A stretch of 64,000 nt of DNA from Anastatus disparis. Taxonomy: Eukaryota; Arthropoda; Insecta; Hymenoptera; Eupelmidae. The stretch is taken from assembly GCA_017163975.1 (NCBI GenBank), contig JAFFSR010000218.1, positions 8,249,501-8,313,500 of the forward strand, given 5' to 3'. The position numbers were made by a program, and so were the translations under genes. The notes beneath the pieces were generated by a model. That model was not told the origin of the DNA. It saw only the letters and a program-made list of their open reading frames with translations, and ran no database searches. This document shows positions 48,276 through 61,220 of this stretch, piece by piece. Position 1 is the first letter of the stretch; each line of letters opens with the position of its first letter.

Positions 48276-48351
48276 GGAAACCGGTCATAGTGAGGGTCGA
48301 ACCCCGAGCCAATCGCACCAAAGACTAACGCTCAACCACTGTATCATTTCC
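48276..48351 (-). other. tRNA-like sequence, family 2, copy 2, with T-run
   Basis: On the minus strand a 76-nt segment starts GGAAATGATACAGTGGTTGA, has a good B box (GGGGTTCGACCCTC) and ends GGTTTCC, so GGAAA and TTTCC can close an acceptor stem. A run of T follows within 3 nt on that strand, as a Pol III terminator would. The anticodon arm is weak and the T stem has mismatches, so a functional tRNA is unlikely. It is homologous to 35919-35995. It could be a tRNA pseudogene or a SINE head still able to recruit TFIIIC. Confidence 0.6.
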
Positions 48352-51300
48352 ATCGATGAAATTCTATATTTTTTTTATAGCTGTACTTTTCTATAAATTG
48401 CACTCTTGTATTTTTCTTAAAATTTGTTGCAAAGCGACATCCGTAGCACTATTTCAATTTTTTTTTCAATTTCATTTTAACAGAGTAAAATTTTTGTTTC
48501 AATTCCAGAAACATAATAAATTATCGCTTTAATTAATTCAGCGTTCGGAATTGTTAACAATAAATTTAAATTGTTTAAATTCCCTAGGAAGGTTCATTAA
48601 ATCCTGTTGCATAAAATATCACGCGTATTCCGCGCTTAAAGCGTTGTAGCTAAAAATAAAATAGAATAAAATGACAAGATGTAATACTATAATTAGCGTG
48701 TAAACGACGAAGTCGAGCGCTAAAGTGTGACAACATGAAATAAAAAAAGAATTAGAAAAAATAAAAATCTCACGGCAAATCCTTTGTACTTGCTTCTTCT
48801 CGTTGAGCTTTTCTCTCTCTCTCTCTTTTCTTTTCTCTACTCTCTCTCTTTTTTTTCGTCATTCTACGCATGAGAAAACTGCTGACTGCAGCGGCATAAA
48901 GTTATATAATGGCTCTGTGCGATGATACGTGAAAATTTATTCATAAGTAAACTTTGCTCGCTATGTCCGTCTCTTCTTCTCCTTCTTCTTCTTCTTCAAC
49001 TTGCTGGCTGTGTTTCAAAAAGATGCGTCGTTTTGTGTGTGAGAATAGTCGCTAAAAGAGATACTATACATCACGAAACTTTCGAAACCAAATGTCAATT
49101 TAATGCTTTTAATGAATGATATATTGTTTATCATATTGCTGATGCGTTTTGTTGATAAATATAGAAGTTTCTTATTTTTTCAAATAATTTTAACAATTAA
49201 AAAATTTTTTTTTATAAAATTTTAATACTTATTTATAGAAATAAAAGTCTATATTAGAAGGTAATAAAAAATATTCAAATCATTAATGAATTTTAAATTA
49301 GGAATATATGTCTAATTATATCTTTATTTTAATTGCTTTTTTATAGGTATCACAATTATCCAAGAGGTAACAGACTAATTATATTAGTTAGATTAAACGA
49401 GTTAATTTATCGAGGAAAAGAAAAGAATAATAAGAAAATAAAACAAAGTGGAAGATGTTTAATTGCTGTATTTGAAATTAAATTCCTTGTTATTTGTTTT
49501 TTAATCTTTTAGTATCGTTTTGATTGAATTTTTCGTCTTACCAAAAAAATTTTTTTTACTTTCAAAAAATTTTTAATTGATTGAATTTGATTCACTTTTA
49601 AATAAAAAAAAATAAACAACCATTATATAATAATAGTCACAAAAAATTCCCCTTTGAATAAAGTAAACGAACAACTTAATAAGTCTAAAGTTTACGTATT
49701 CTTTATTCTTTAAAATTATAGTTATACCCCCCACGTGTAATTCTCTTGTATCTTCTTAATAAGCACGAAATTTGACACAAAACAAACAGGTTAACTATAA
49801 AGGACATACAAACAGAATATGAAGTATAGCACTCACATCTTTTTTTTTTCATTTCAACTTTGCATTTTCCAACCCCTTTTATATTCACGTATGAATTTTC
49901 TTTTGTAGTCAAGCTGTAGAAATGGAAAACAGAACAGTTTTAGAATAAATACTTTATCCTAAGAGTCTCCTTTGAAGTTTTTTTTCTTCTTTTTATTTTT
50001 TTTTTATTTTTTAAGTTTTTACCCAGATTATGAACAGTAAGAAGCTTTGCAATGGTTTTAGTCTTTACTAAAGTCTCATATCGTTTATGCGATGAGTTGA
50101 CTTTTTTTTGGTAATTTTTTCTTTATTCTACTAACATTAGAGTAGTATGTACGGATAATTGTTTGCACAAAATCTTTAAATTATTAAAAGTAATAAAAAA
50201 AGCCGTAAGTCAATAGGGTTTATAAAAATGATTTTTCTTCTATTAAAATATAAAAAAAAATTCATAAAATTTCTCTTCCAAATGAACATAAAGTACTATA
50301 TAAGTACTTAGATCTGATTAAAATTAAATTCTAATAACCAGCTAAACATTGATTTTAAAATTAAAAAAATTCTTTCTGAAAAAAGCTCAGAGCTCTGATT
50401 TTATCTCTTGAGCGAGTATAGAAAAATGGTCCACTCATCATTATAAAAAAATAGTTTCAACAACAAAAGAAAAATTTAATAATAAAAATGAAAAATTTTC
50501 CATTTCCATCATTTAATATATCAATTAACTTTATCATTATTATTTTTTTGTTCGACAACCAATAAATTTTTTTCAACCTATAAAAAAATACTTCTAAATG
50601 GAATAAGAGCATTAGACATAATATTCGTTATTAAATTGAGCGTATAAAAAGTCATATAGTCTTTTTTTTATTTCAAGTCTCTTCTTCTTCTTCCTCCTTC
50701 TTCTCCTTGTCTTTCCATTGCACGTAAGCTTTTCTTTTCATTAGAATGAACGAGCTTGAATTCCATTGTTTGTAAAATTTAATTTGAGAAAGAGCATTAC
50801 TATACTATACCTTTTCTACTAATGAGCTGATTAAGTAATTTTTCCAAAAAAAAGAGAAGAAATAACCCCAGCTTGTTGTAGATTATAACGTTGTCCGTAC
50901 AAATAGTTTAAAATCAAAAAGGACCTTTGATATTTTGACTTTGTTTACGGATTTTCTATTCAATGGAGAATCATTATGCGGAATTACAATAATTAGGTCA
51001 CGATAAACCGTTTGATAAATTTTTGTTCATTAAAATTAATTAATTTATTAATAATTTATAATTTAATTTAGATTTCTTCTTTTCTTTTCAATTTTTAATA
51101 AATAATAATGCGTTTCTATACAAAATAAATTTTCAATGAAAATTTAATAATCTTATTATAAACATTTTACGCGCAAGTCGATATTTCACGACACACGGCT
51201 AAAATTATAATTTCAAATTGATGAATAATATATTTCGGATATGAATATTCATAAAAATTTACGCGAAAATATATATTTTTAAAATATTTTACATTGAAAT

Positions 51301-54300
51301 AATAATATGATAAATTCGATAATTTTATTTCGTGCGTTTTGCATTAAATTTCGAGCGCACGGAAATTTTCCGAAAAAGAAGCCGCCTATATTTAAAATTA
51401 AATTTTAACTATATACTTAACGTAATAATGAATAATCCGTGTTATTTGTAATTAACTGTAATAATTTATACAAATTAAATTTATTTCCAATTCGCTAGGC
51501 TAGAATTTAATTAATAAAATTTAATGAAACATTTGGAAAATTTTATTATGAGTTACCAAGAAAGTTATATGCACTGTAAAAACGAAAAGTTGTAGAATAA
51601 TTAAAGAGACTTATTATATTTGTTAAAATAATAATATTTACATTTGTGATGTTACGAGCGTCCTAGAAATGACAAAAAATTAACCGAATTAAGGGAAAAC
51701 AATTTTAATTAAAATTAATTATACGGTGTTATAATTGAGGAAAAAATAAATTAATCACTAGAATTTTTGAATAATTAAAAATTTATAAATTTTCTTCATA
51801 ATTAACAATTTTCAACATTAATATTCTAATTATCAAACTTAAGGTTATAATTTTAATCCTCTCTCGAGCTACTTAGCACCGCTATAACTTTAGAACTAAC
51901 GTTAGTTTCGCGCAACAGATTTAGTAATGAAAACAAATCTTAACGCGTAACTTCAAGTAACCATTATTTATTTTACCAAAGATTAATGATTTTAAACGCA
52001 ACAATACAATTGCAAGTATTATTGGTGCTTAAGGTGAGAAAAATGGATGGATGATTTTTTTGGTAAAAAGTTATGTAAACAATACCTATTTTATCGTTAT
52101 AATTTAATAATATTCTTAATGAATTTTTATAACGTATATTCGTTCTATTAATCGCTGCAGTTTGCGAATTTCAGTCATATTCAAAGAAAGATACTCAAAT
52201 TTGTAGTTAAAAATTGGTTGTTTAATCTTCATTATACAGTCGTGTTCAAACAAACTTTGCACAGCTAGGTTATGTTTCATAAATACAGCTGTTTCAACTA
52301 GATAATTATAACTAAATAAATAATTATGATTTTCATGCAAATGAAAATAAAAATTAAATAATCAAATTTATTTTTTGAAACATTTTAATGTTTATGGAAA
52401 ATATGATAAAATTTTAGGTTAGGGTATATTTTTTTACAGTGTAACCTTAAATATACGTAACTAATTATATCTGAGGTTTTCAATGCTTCGCTCCTTACAG
52501 TCATCATTTTTTTATTAAAAGATTAGTTGCAGGTGCAAAATTCCATTTTATTTTTTTTTTTTAAATACGAATAACGTATATAATTTTATTTAAAATGACT
52601 GGTGGAACAAGTGTCAAATTTTAAAAGTGTGACAACATTGAATGTTTAAATCCTCATAAAACAAAATACTTTTGGATTGACAATCCAAAAAAGTGTAAAA
52701 CATTTGACATCCTTCTTGGTAAAAAAAAAGGAAAAAAAGTATAAACAATAACAAAAGAAAAAAAGAAAATAATCCATTAACAGCAAACCACTTTTAAAAT
52801 CCTCGACACACATAACATCCTAACAATGAATTTCTAGTTTACCTCTCCGCAGTCCGCCTTTCTCTCTCTCTAACCCTTTCACCCCCTTTTACCCGCAAGG
52901 GACGCATAGTCGTCGGGCGATAAGTCAATAATTAATTAGTCTCCGTAGAGATTAATACGTATAGGTTAGGTTGTTGTAGCAGCACATCCAACTGAAATAC
53001 TCTGAATGCCAAGATAGTATTAGGGAAGCATCGAAATTTCAAGGAGCAATATGATATCTACACTATTGAGACTTAGTTAGTATCAAAATATTCGTTGATT
53101 GACCATATTGATATTTTGGAAGAATATTTTCATATATTTAAATAAGAAAAATTTTATATTATTATTTTACAATTATACCATGTAATAAAGAATATTCTTA
53201 AATTTAAAATATTTTTTCTTTATCATATGACGTTATGCATTCAGAAATTACTAAAACATAAGCTATATATAATTTATGTACAATTAGAATTTCTATAAGA
53301 CCATATCACTTTAAAATGATATTCATGTGCTCTACTTTCGCATTTTTTCTTTGAATTTTTTTTTCTTTTTTTTCGTGAAATGGAAAAAAAATGATGAATA
53401 CGAGAAATACATATGTATATTCAAGTAAGCGTTGGAAAAAATGACACATGACACAGCAAATTCGCAAGCCAGGCTTACATTTTTAAAGTACATTATATTT
53501 TTTTTTCTCTTTTTTTTGAGAATATAATCTTTATCCCTGAAATAAAGAATGATATTTAAATTTTGTTTTTAAAATTTTTTTACACAAAAATCTCTAATAT
53601 TAGTGATAATAATAATTTTGTTTTAATTATATAAAAAGTACTGTACAAAGTATTAAATTTCAGAGCTTTTTAAGCTTGTTTTAAAATTTCATAATTTAAT
53701 TTACTAAAGCATATAAATCTATACTGTTACATAATATATCTTTAAAAATATAGCTTTTTATCCAGAGAGCTTTTTATTATTAACTTAAAATTAATATAAT
53801 TAAAAATAAAAATGACAAAAAGCAAAATTTAAGTACACATGCAAAAATAAATTGGATTCATTATTAAATTTAATATTTTGTTATTAAGAAATATCCATTA
53901 AAATATTATTAACTCTGAACTAAAAGTATAATGCTAAAATACAATTGCCACAGTACCCATTATTAAAATAAACAATAAAAAGTAGCTAAAATAAACTAAC
54001 AAAATAACAACATTAAGCACCCGGGCACTCAAAAGCTCCCCGTATATATACTAAAATACTCGAGAATTTACCTACTTTAACTGTCCTTCACTTTTCTGTA
54101 TATACTGTTTCGTAATGGTAGTAGTAGTAGTAGTCTACCAATAATTAATGAGGCCAGTTGTCGTATTGCGCGACACTTAGCACTTAGCCTAACGAACGAC
54201 TGCTCGACTGCTACTAACCCCTAGGAAGTTTGTTGGACCTAAAAGAAAATAAAGGAAGAGAAGAAAAAGAAAGAAGAGAAAAGAATGTGCGATCGTCAGG

Positions 54301-54871
54301 GTCAGAAACGGTTCGCATGAAATATGCATACGCGTCTAACAAGACTATGCTTTACGTGAGAAGATGAGTCGAGTGCTAGTATGAGAGAAAGTGAAACAGA
54401 CATTAATGCACGGTTATTTTTTCAAAGCGTGCTTGACTTTTTGACGGTGTTTTTTTTATTTGAGAGAAATTGTTGAATGAATCGTTGTGCAATTTTTTTT
54501 TAATAAAAAAAATGAAAGTAACTTTTGTTAATAATCAATGATAATTTATATTTAAAATACGAAACAGATATGTCTGTTTTTTAGATTTATTATTTAGATA
54601 TATACATTTACATTTATTATTCAACTTCCTCGGGAGAAAAAGTGGCATTTCACCCCGTCACAAGAAATGGTAAATTAGTACATTTTGCAACAGAGGCGGA
54701 AAGTCTTTATTTACGAAACGAGAAGTCTAAGGTCTGAGCTGAAGATAAGGGCTGTATCGAGTTTCGTAAAAAAGCCTTTATGCAGCAGTTGCAAACTGTA
54801 TTTTATACCACGAGAATGAAATAATTATATTAAAATTATGATTTTGAGGTTAGAGTGGTATAATAGTATTT
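48352..54871. other. Non-coding DNA, A/T desert with scattered islands
   Basis: No gene is supported. A CT-rich tract (48810-48855) and a mixed patch (48870-49070) occur first. Long A/T desert follows to about 52800. A GC-richer island at 52840-53010 holds the homeodomain-site-like TAATTAATTAG. A second island at 54050-54420 contains a (TAG)n microsatellite at 54117-54134. Confidence 0.5.
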
Positions 54872-55084
54872 TTCGATACTAGTGCGTGAGAGTCATTTTT
54901 TACTCGTGTGGCGGTTTGCGCCCGAGCGAAGCGAGGGTGAAAAGGTCACACGAGGAAGAAATCACTTTCTCGCACGAGTATCGAACAATATTTTTTGACA
55001 CAACGTGTAAGAAGCTTCATTTTCGCACGTGTCACTTTGTACAGCGTGCGCGAAATTGAGCTTCGCGCACGGAGTGTCAAAAAA
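54872..55084. mobile_element. CpG-rich double hairpin, probable MITE
   Basis: Two adjacent inverted repeats. The first (54872-54985) pairs TTCGATACTAGTGCG...ACTCGTGTG with CACACGAGG...CGCACGAGTATCGAA. Its loop contains GCCCGAGCGAAGCGAGGG, itself an imperfect palindrome. The second (54991-55084) pairs TTTTTTGACACAACGTGTAA...TTTCGCAC with GTGCGCGAA...CGGAGTGTCAAAAAA. CpG density is far above the surroundings. No coding capacity and no TSD are seen. Whether both hairpins moved as one unit is inferred from their adjacency. Confidence 0.7.
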
Positions 55085-58000
55085 TAAATTATGCAGCTAA
55101 AGAGTAAAATCGAAGATCTTTCCAGAGTGGTATTTACACCGTGATTGCTTGAGTAAGAAATAGATTTCCCTCCCATGTTGCGTATTAGTACTTTATTCTT
55201 AATTAATTTTTAGCCAGTTTCTGAATTGAATAGAAATTAACCTAATAGAGAGAAGTGACATTTTTTCAAGTTGATTGCATGATTATATGATGCAGATTGT
55301 AATTTTATCGGTTTATAGTTCATGTTTGTCTTTCCTTTTTCTTTTTCTGTCTGTAAAAATATAAATTTCTTTAATCTACTTTTCACCCGGTACTTTAGCA
55401 GAAATTACATTGGGTGCGGTCCGCTTTTTCAGTTAATTTAAGTGGCCATTATTGTTAAGATAAGAACAAAATAAATTTTCAAGTCTATTGTTCAATATCT
55501 TTTTAAATGCATTATTCCCTTAAAGTTTTAATAAAAAATGAAACAATTTTCACAAGTGATAATTGATTAAAAAATAAAAAAAAGGAAAGAAAAAAAAACT
55601 AACTAACAACGTTGAAGTTAACTTGTTATTAACTTTTTTAATATTTCAAGTCTATTATATAAGCTGTAACAGTAATGTAAAAGTGAACAATAACTTTGTT
55701 AACTTTATACACTGTACAACGCTAAATTCATTGTAACATGAAATATATATATAACGTCAAACATTATCACATTACAAGGTATAAAGTTAAAAGCGTTAAA
55801 TTAAAAATTTCATTATTTATCATTTCACAACGTTCTCCACCCTTCATTTTCTAGTGTTTAAAATTTAAACTATCTTTAATCTTATAATTTTCAGTGCTGT
55901 GGTTAAAAAATTACTTGGACAATATATTGCGTTACGTAATAATGCTGATATTACGATTTTCGCAAAATGTTCTATTTTGCTAGCATACCGTTCGCGTATG
56001 CATATATCGATGTCATTTTATTATTGTATAATAATACAAACACACGCTAACTAACGTACGATAATATCGGCGTAAATGTTATATTATTGCAGTACACTGT
56101 GCCAACAAACAGATTTTAGATTGTTACTGTAATAATAATAACAATATTTAAAATGCATAAAAAAGTTCTTGCACTAAAATTGTGACATACTTTTTATTAT
56201 TTTTTCATGTGGCTGAAATTGTTTTGTTAACAAAAATAGAATGTTTTAATGAAATGATTAAAATTTAAAATATTATTTTAATAATACAATTTATTATTTA
56301 TTTAAATACATGCGTATTTGTAAAATTTTGTTGCTTTACTATTTTTATCGTGCTTAATATTTACGTTCTATGAAAGAAAAATTTAACTTTTTTATTATAT
56401 AACGGTTATTAAACACATAACCTCAAATATTCATAAGCTTTTTCCATTCATACAGCTTTTTATATCCTATTATAAATCTATTTTCAAAACTATTTATCAA
56501 TTTTAGAATGTATTGTATAAAGTTTATTTATAAAAGCATACAGACAGGAATATAATACGTGTTTATAAATAAACTCCAAAATTTTAGTGGAAAAATCGAA
56601 CGAATTTTAAATCCGTTTTGAAAATTATTTTAAACGTTTACCATACTGTGCTATTTCAACTGGAAAAATCGAGGCATAATATTTTAATTTTTTTCATCCA
56701 TCTATTTATCTGCTTTTCTTGTACATTATTCTCCGTGCTACGTATACTTTAAAAACGCTTATTACCTCTTTTATTTTTCTTTCGACGCGCTATACTTAAA
56801 ATGATTAATAAAAAAAAAAAAAAAAAAAATTAAAAAAAATAAAAAGAAGCCGACAATGTATGTAGAAAGGTAACGATGACTTTTTTTTTAACACAGCCTA
56901 CGTGTACCACTGAATGATTTTGTATTATCGAGCGATTTGTCGAGTATGTAGGGTGAGAGGAAGTAAAAAAAAAGAGTGTGGAAGAGAGAGAGAGAGAGAA
57001 GGGTATCAGTAACCCTAGAGGGTAGAAGAGAGATTGAAATTTTAAAGCTTATAAATCACTCGACGCCATACCAATGTATCGGAAAAGTTCAGCCGCTAGC
57101 TTTTTTTTTTTATCTTTTATATATTTGGAGGGGTGAAGCTACAACCGCAAGCGTAACTTCGAAAAATTCAGTTTTTTTTATTCTCCCTTTCTCTCTATTG
57201 TTCCTCTTTACAGGGAGTAAGCTCTATCTCTTTCCATCTCTGACGTTGTTGCTTCTTTTTTATATATACGATGATTTATATTTTTTTATTTCGATGATGA
57301 AATCAACGGAGCTTTTGTTACGCCAAGTATATATCGTGGATATAAGAGATAAGACTTTGTATACTGGGTGTGACTGTAGGGCTTGGAGTGTCAGCTTTTT
57401 TCGAGCTTTTCGGTATATGTGTTGGAGAAATCAAGATGATGATGTTTTTATATTGGTTTTATTGCGTATATAATCGTTACTTCTTTTTTTTTATTATAGA
57501 CTCTCTTCGAGATAAGATTGATTTTTAAGGGATTTAATTTTAAAATATGGAATATTTTCAATTTGGAATGATAATTTATATTGGCTTTATGGTGACATTA
57601 GAAATATTTATCGATTGTTAAAAAAATTACGTCGCATATTACTTTTATATTGTTTTTAATAAATCAGAATTATGATTCCTTATTAGAAATAAATTGATAG
57701 ATTAAGTTAAGTATCTCGATAAATAAAAGAAAATAGAAATATTTAATCATAGCTTTGAATTCCACGTTTTAGGATACTTGATTCTAAAAAATATAAGGAA
57801 AATAGTAAAGTTGAAAATATTACACTTAAAATTTTGAGAAATAACCTAAAATCATGAAAACCGTTCAATAAAATATAATTGAAATTTTTATTCTTCCTAA
57901 AGAAGCCGTTTTTCCTAACATTCTATAAATTCAAAAAATATCATTCCTAATATAACATTTTTTTCTTCTCAGATCCTATTATTTCCATGTCTAAATCCAA

Positions 58001-61000
58001 AAAAGCTCACTTCATCCAGTATATATACTTTCTACCTACATCCCTTCTTTCTATCTTTCTCTTACTCAAAAACCAAAAAGAAAAAAAACAAATACAACAA
58101 AGTCAGATTTCCTAGTAAGCATGATCGGTTAACGCTAGCGTACGTTCTAATCTTCCCTCATATAGCTCGAGGTGGGAAAGGAAATGAGTGAGAAAAAAAA
58201 ATGTACATATCTACATCAAGGGAATCAAAGAGAAAGAGGAAGAGAGAGAGATGAGAAGAAGAAGTGAACATTTTATGCAAATACATAGAGGTTTATATAT
58301 ATGTGGGATTCCCTGCGGCGCTTGAAATTGAGTTTGGGATTGGCGGTGGCAAAGACCGTTGCGCAAGTTTTCCGCGAAAACGAACGCAAGTGGGTATTGC
58401 AAATCTGTGGCTTTACGCTGAAAAGAGAAAGAGAGAGAGAGGAAGGGGGAGAACGAGAACAGCTAAAATAGACGACACAGCCGGAATTTAAAAAAGTGTA
58501 TATACCAGGATATACTTTTCTAGAGGCTTTTAAATTTTGAAGGTTCTAATCGTTTTTCTCTCAATTTTTTTTTCTTATATGAATTTAATGCATTTTAAGG
58601 TATTATTAAAATATAAATGAATATGGGTGATTCATGTAAAAAAGGAAATTGGAATATGAACAGTTCTTGGTATTGTTATTGAATGTTTTAAAATAGCTCA
58701 ATTGAACAGAGCTATCAAAAAATTATTTACACACAATAGTTTTTTATCACAGATGTTGCATCATGAAATCAAAATAAATACTAATAAGAAATATTTTTAG
58801 TTGCAATCAAAAAGTTAGATTTTAATCAAATTATGCTTTTATTTCTTATAAGCCCCAACATCATGATTTTCTAAAAATTTCGAAAATATTAAAAAATTCT
58901 ATTCAATTCTTTATCTCGCAATTCTTGTACCATTGACAAGGACAAAAAAGAGTTGAAAAAGAAAATAGCATGTGTTAATCAGTTAATTAATTAGATCAAA
59001 ATAAAAAAAAATTACTGCGTTCATTAAGCTAAGTAGTACACGTCACATAAAATAAGTCATATATTAACATGTTACGAGCTACTAATGATAATTAGAAAAT
59101 GCCTCAGTGTATAAAAAAATTTATGTAATGAGAAATATTTACCAATAATCTGTTAGAAATCTAAATTTGTATTACACATCATGTATAACAATAACAGTTT
59201 AAAATATTTGTTATGAGTTTTTAAAACGGCCATAATATTGAAAGCAAACGTTTCAATAACATTTTTATTACGGAGTTTAGAAAAAAATTGACTTCAGTTC
59301 GAATAAAATATTTTGATATCCATAAATACGATAGGAAAATAGATAAAGTTTGCAGTTTTAAATAAAATACAAAAATCCATTCAACGTCAAAATAAACAAC
59401 AGCAAAAAAATAAGAAACAAAGATAATATTTTCATTTTAACCCTTTTTTTCGTCTGTCTCGCTGTATTTTCTCTCATCTAAAAATATATATATTTTCTTT
59501 GACATTTAAGCCAACAGAAATAAACCCTTACACGACAGACGATAAGATAGAACGTGCGAAGTAAATAAAAAAAAAAAAGAATAAAATCGATTTTGGATTA
59601 CTATTCTCATAGTCCTAAAGTGCATACAAATCCCAATCCTTCTATATATACGCGCGTATACATATACATTAGAACGCGAATCCTTTCAAAGTAAACCTTT
59701 AAGGATTTGAAAAACAGTCGAATTGACGTTATGTATATATATACACGAAGAAGGCGGAAAAGAAAACAAATTACCTTCTTATTTTCAAATAGTACCGCCT
59801 TTTTAACGTTTTTTTTCTCATACTAATTTTACTATACCTTGGTAACGTTCAAACAACAATGCTATACATTTTTATCGAGTTTGTAACAAGTGTAGACACA
59901 TGTTAGTTTGAAGAATTGTGTTTGCAAATAATTATTTTTTTTAGGTTATGTACAGATACAGAAATTTTAAAAAATATACAAAATTGTTTAAATATTTAGA
60001 GGTTTTTAAACTTTTCTCCGTTTATTGATGGTACTTTCTATTGAAAAAGAGAAGGAATGATAAATTTGATATTTATTCATTAGATAAAAGGTTAAAAATA
60101 AAAGGTTGAACGGTATATCGCTCGCTTTTAGTACTTGTTTACATACGTCGATTACTATATTGGAAGAATTCACATTCAGTATATTTTTATTTATCTTTTT
60201 ACGGGTTTCGTGGATTGATTTCTACGATTTATTATTTTTAGAAATAAATAAAAAAGAGTTTAAAATAAAAAATTTTATATGATACACAAATACTTGTAGA
60301 CTTTTTTATTTCAAAGAAGATAAACTTTTTTGTAATGTGATTATACGGTCCAGTGTGTTTGATAAAATTTGATTTAAACCTTGGTTATTCGGAAAAATCA
60401 ATTTTTATTAAAGTTATTTATTGATTTTTAGTAATATGAAAATTTTTCAGCTATTTGGTTTTTCAATTTTTGATCTTCAACATTTGGTATTTTGGAATTT
60501 CGCAAACATTTATTGAATAAAAAATTTTGTAATTTAATGTACATTATTACAATTTCCGCAAAATTGATCAAATTGCTCTAATGAAAAAATAGGTCATTTA
60601 AATAGAATGGAAAGAACTATTAAATAAAGAATTTTAATGAAACAAAAACATTGTTAAAACTTTAATTTACTTCATTTTTTTACTAATCATTATCATATTA
60701 AAAAAATTAGTTTTAGTTGAAAAAAACCGTATGAGACTTATCTTACTTAATTCTTAAATACAAAGTTGTGAACTTTTTCAAGATCATTTTTTTCATTATA
60801 ACTTTCGTTATAAAAGATTCGGTATTACTTGCCAAAAGTACTAATGAAGTCTTCGGGATAACTTATCGAAAGTAATAAATAATCTTTTAATGTAACCTCA
60901 ATGTATATTTGAAAAAGCAAAAATTTTTCTTTAGGTAAATTAGGTATTCTTACTTTGTCTAAAATATAGTGTCTAAAAAATATAATTTCTTATTTTTATA

Positions 61001-61021
61001 AAATATAGAATCTAATTTTAG
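55085..61021. other. Non-coding A/T-rich DNA with two GA/CT-bearing islands
   Basis: No gene is supported. A patch with CpGs lies at 55920-56100, an A20 run at 56810-56829, GA repeats at 56983-57000, 58240-58262 and 58427-58445, and a mixed island at 58290-58500. The 165-codon plus-strand frame at 56976-57473 begins inside a GA repeat and runs through CT/TTT-rich sequence. It shows no domain, and I regard it as chance. Confidence 0.5.
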
Positions 61022-61220
61022 CTTTTTTTTCTTTAACGACGCTGTGTTAATGCTATCGTTGCAATGCTAATTAGCGACGGAGGTTTCCAGTGTGTTCGTA
61101 AACAAAGCACATGTATCCTCAGAGGTGATTGTATCAATAATCAGACGGTGAGAGCGGGATTCGAACTCGAGTCCTCGAGAATGTGAATCCAACGCTCTAC
61201 CGAGTGAGCCACTGACGACC
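61022..61220 (-). mobile_element. tRNA-derived SINE, copy 2
   Basis: On the minus strand the order is a tRNA-like head (GGTCGTCAGTGGCTCACTCG, then B box GAGTTCGAATCCCGC), a unique body (ATGTGCTTTGTTTACGAACA, then CCTCCGTCGCTAATTAGCAT) and an A-rich tail (the T-run at 61022-61030 on the plus strand). It is homologous to 11927-12107 throughout. The retained A tail and canonical B box suggest a younger copy. TAGATTCT occurs near both ends but not directly adjacent to the head, so a target duplication is not established. Confidence 0.87.

Noticed and set aside
51577..52442. CACTGTAAAAA and its inverse about 860 bp apart, as transposon ends
   Set aside because: Only 11 bp match, flanking dinucleotides differ (TG and TA), and there is no similarity further in.
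56976..57473. 165-codon plus-strand open frame, the longest in the window
   Set aside because: It starts in a GA microsatellite, runs through CT/T-rich tracts, shows no domain or splice context, and its composition simply follows the DNA.
60160..60182. TTGGAAGAATTCACATTCAG resembling part of insect miR-263
   Set aside because: Only the middle matches; the seed region is wrong and no hairpin partner lies nearby.
60918..60945. TTTTTCTTTAG|GTAAAT as a third recursive splice site
   Set aside because: The donor half is off consensus and no strong downstream donor follows, unlike the two accepted sites.
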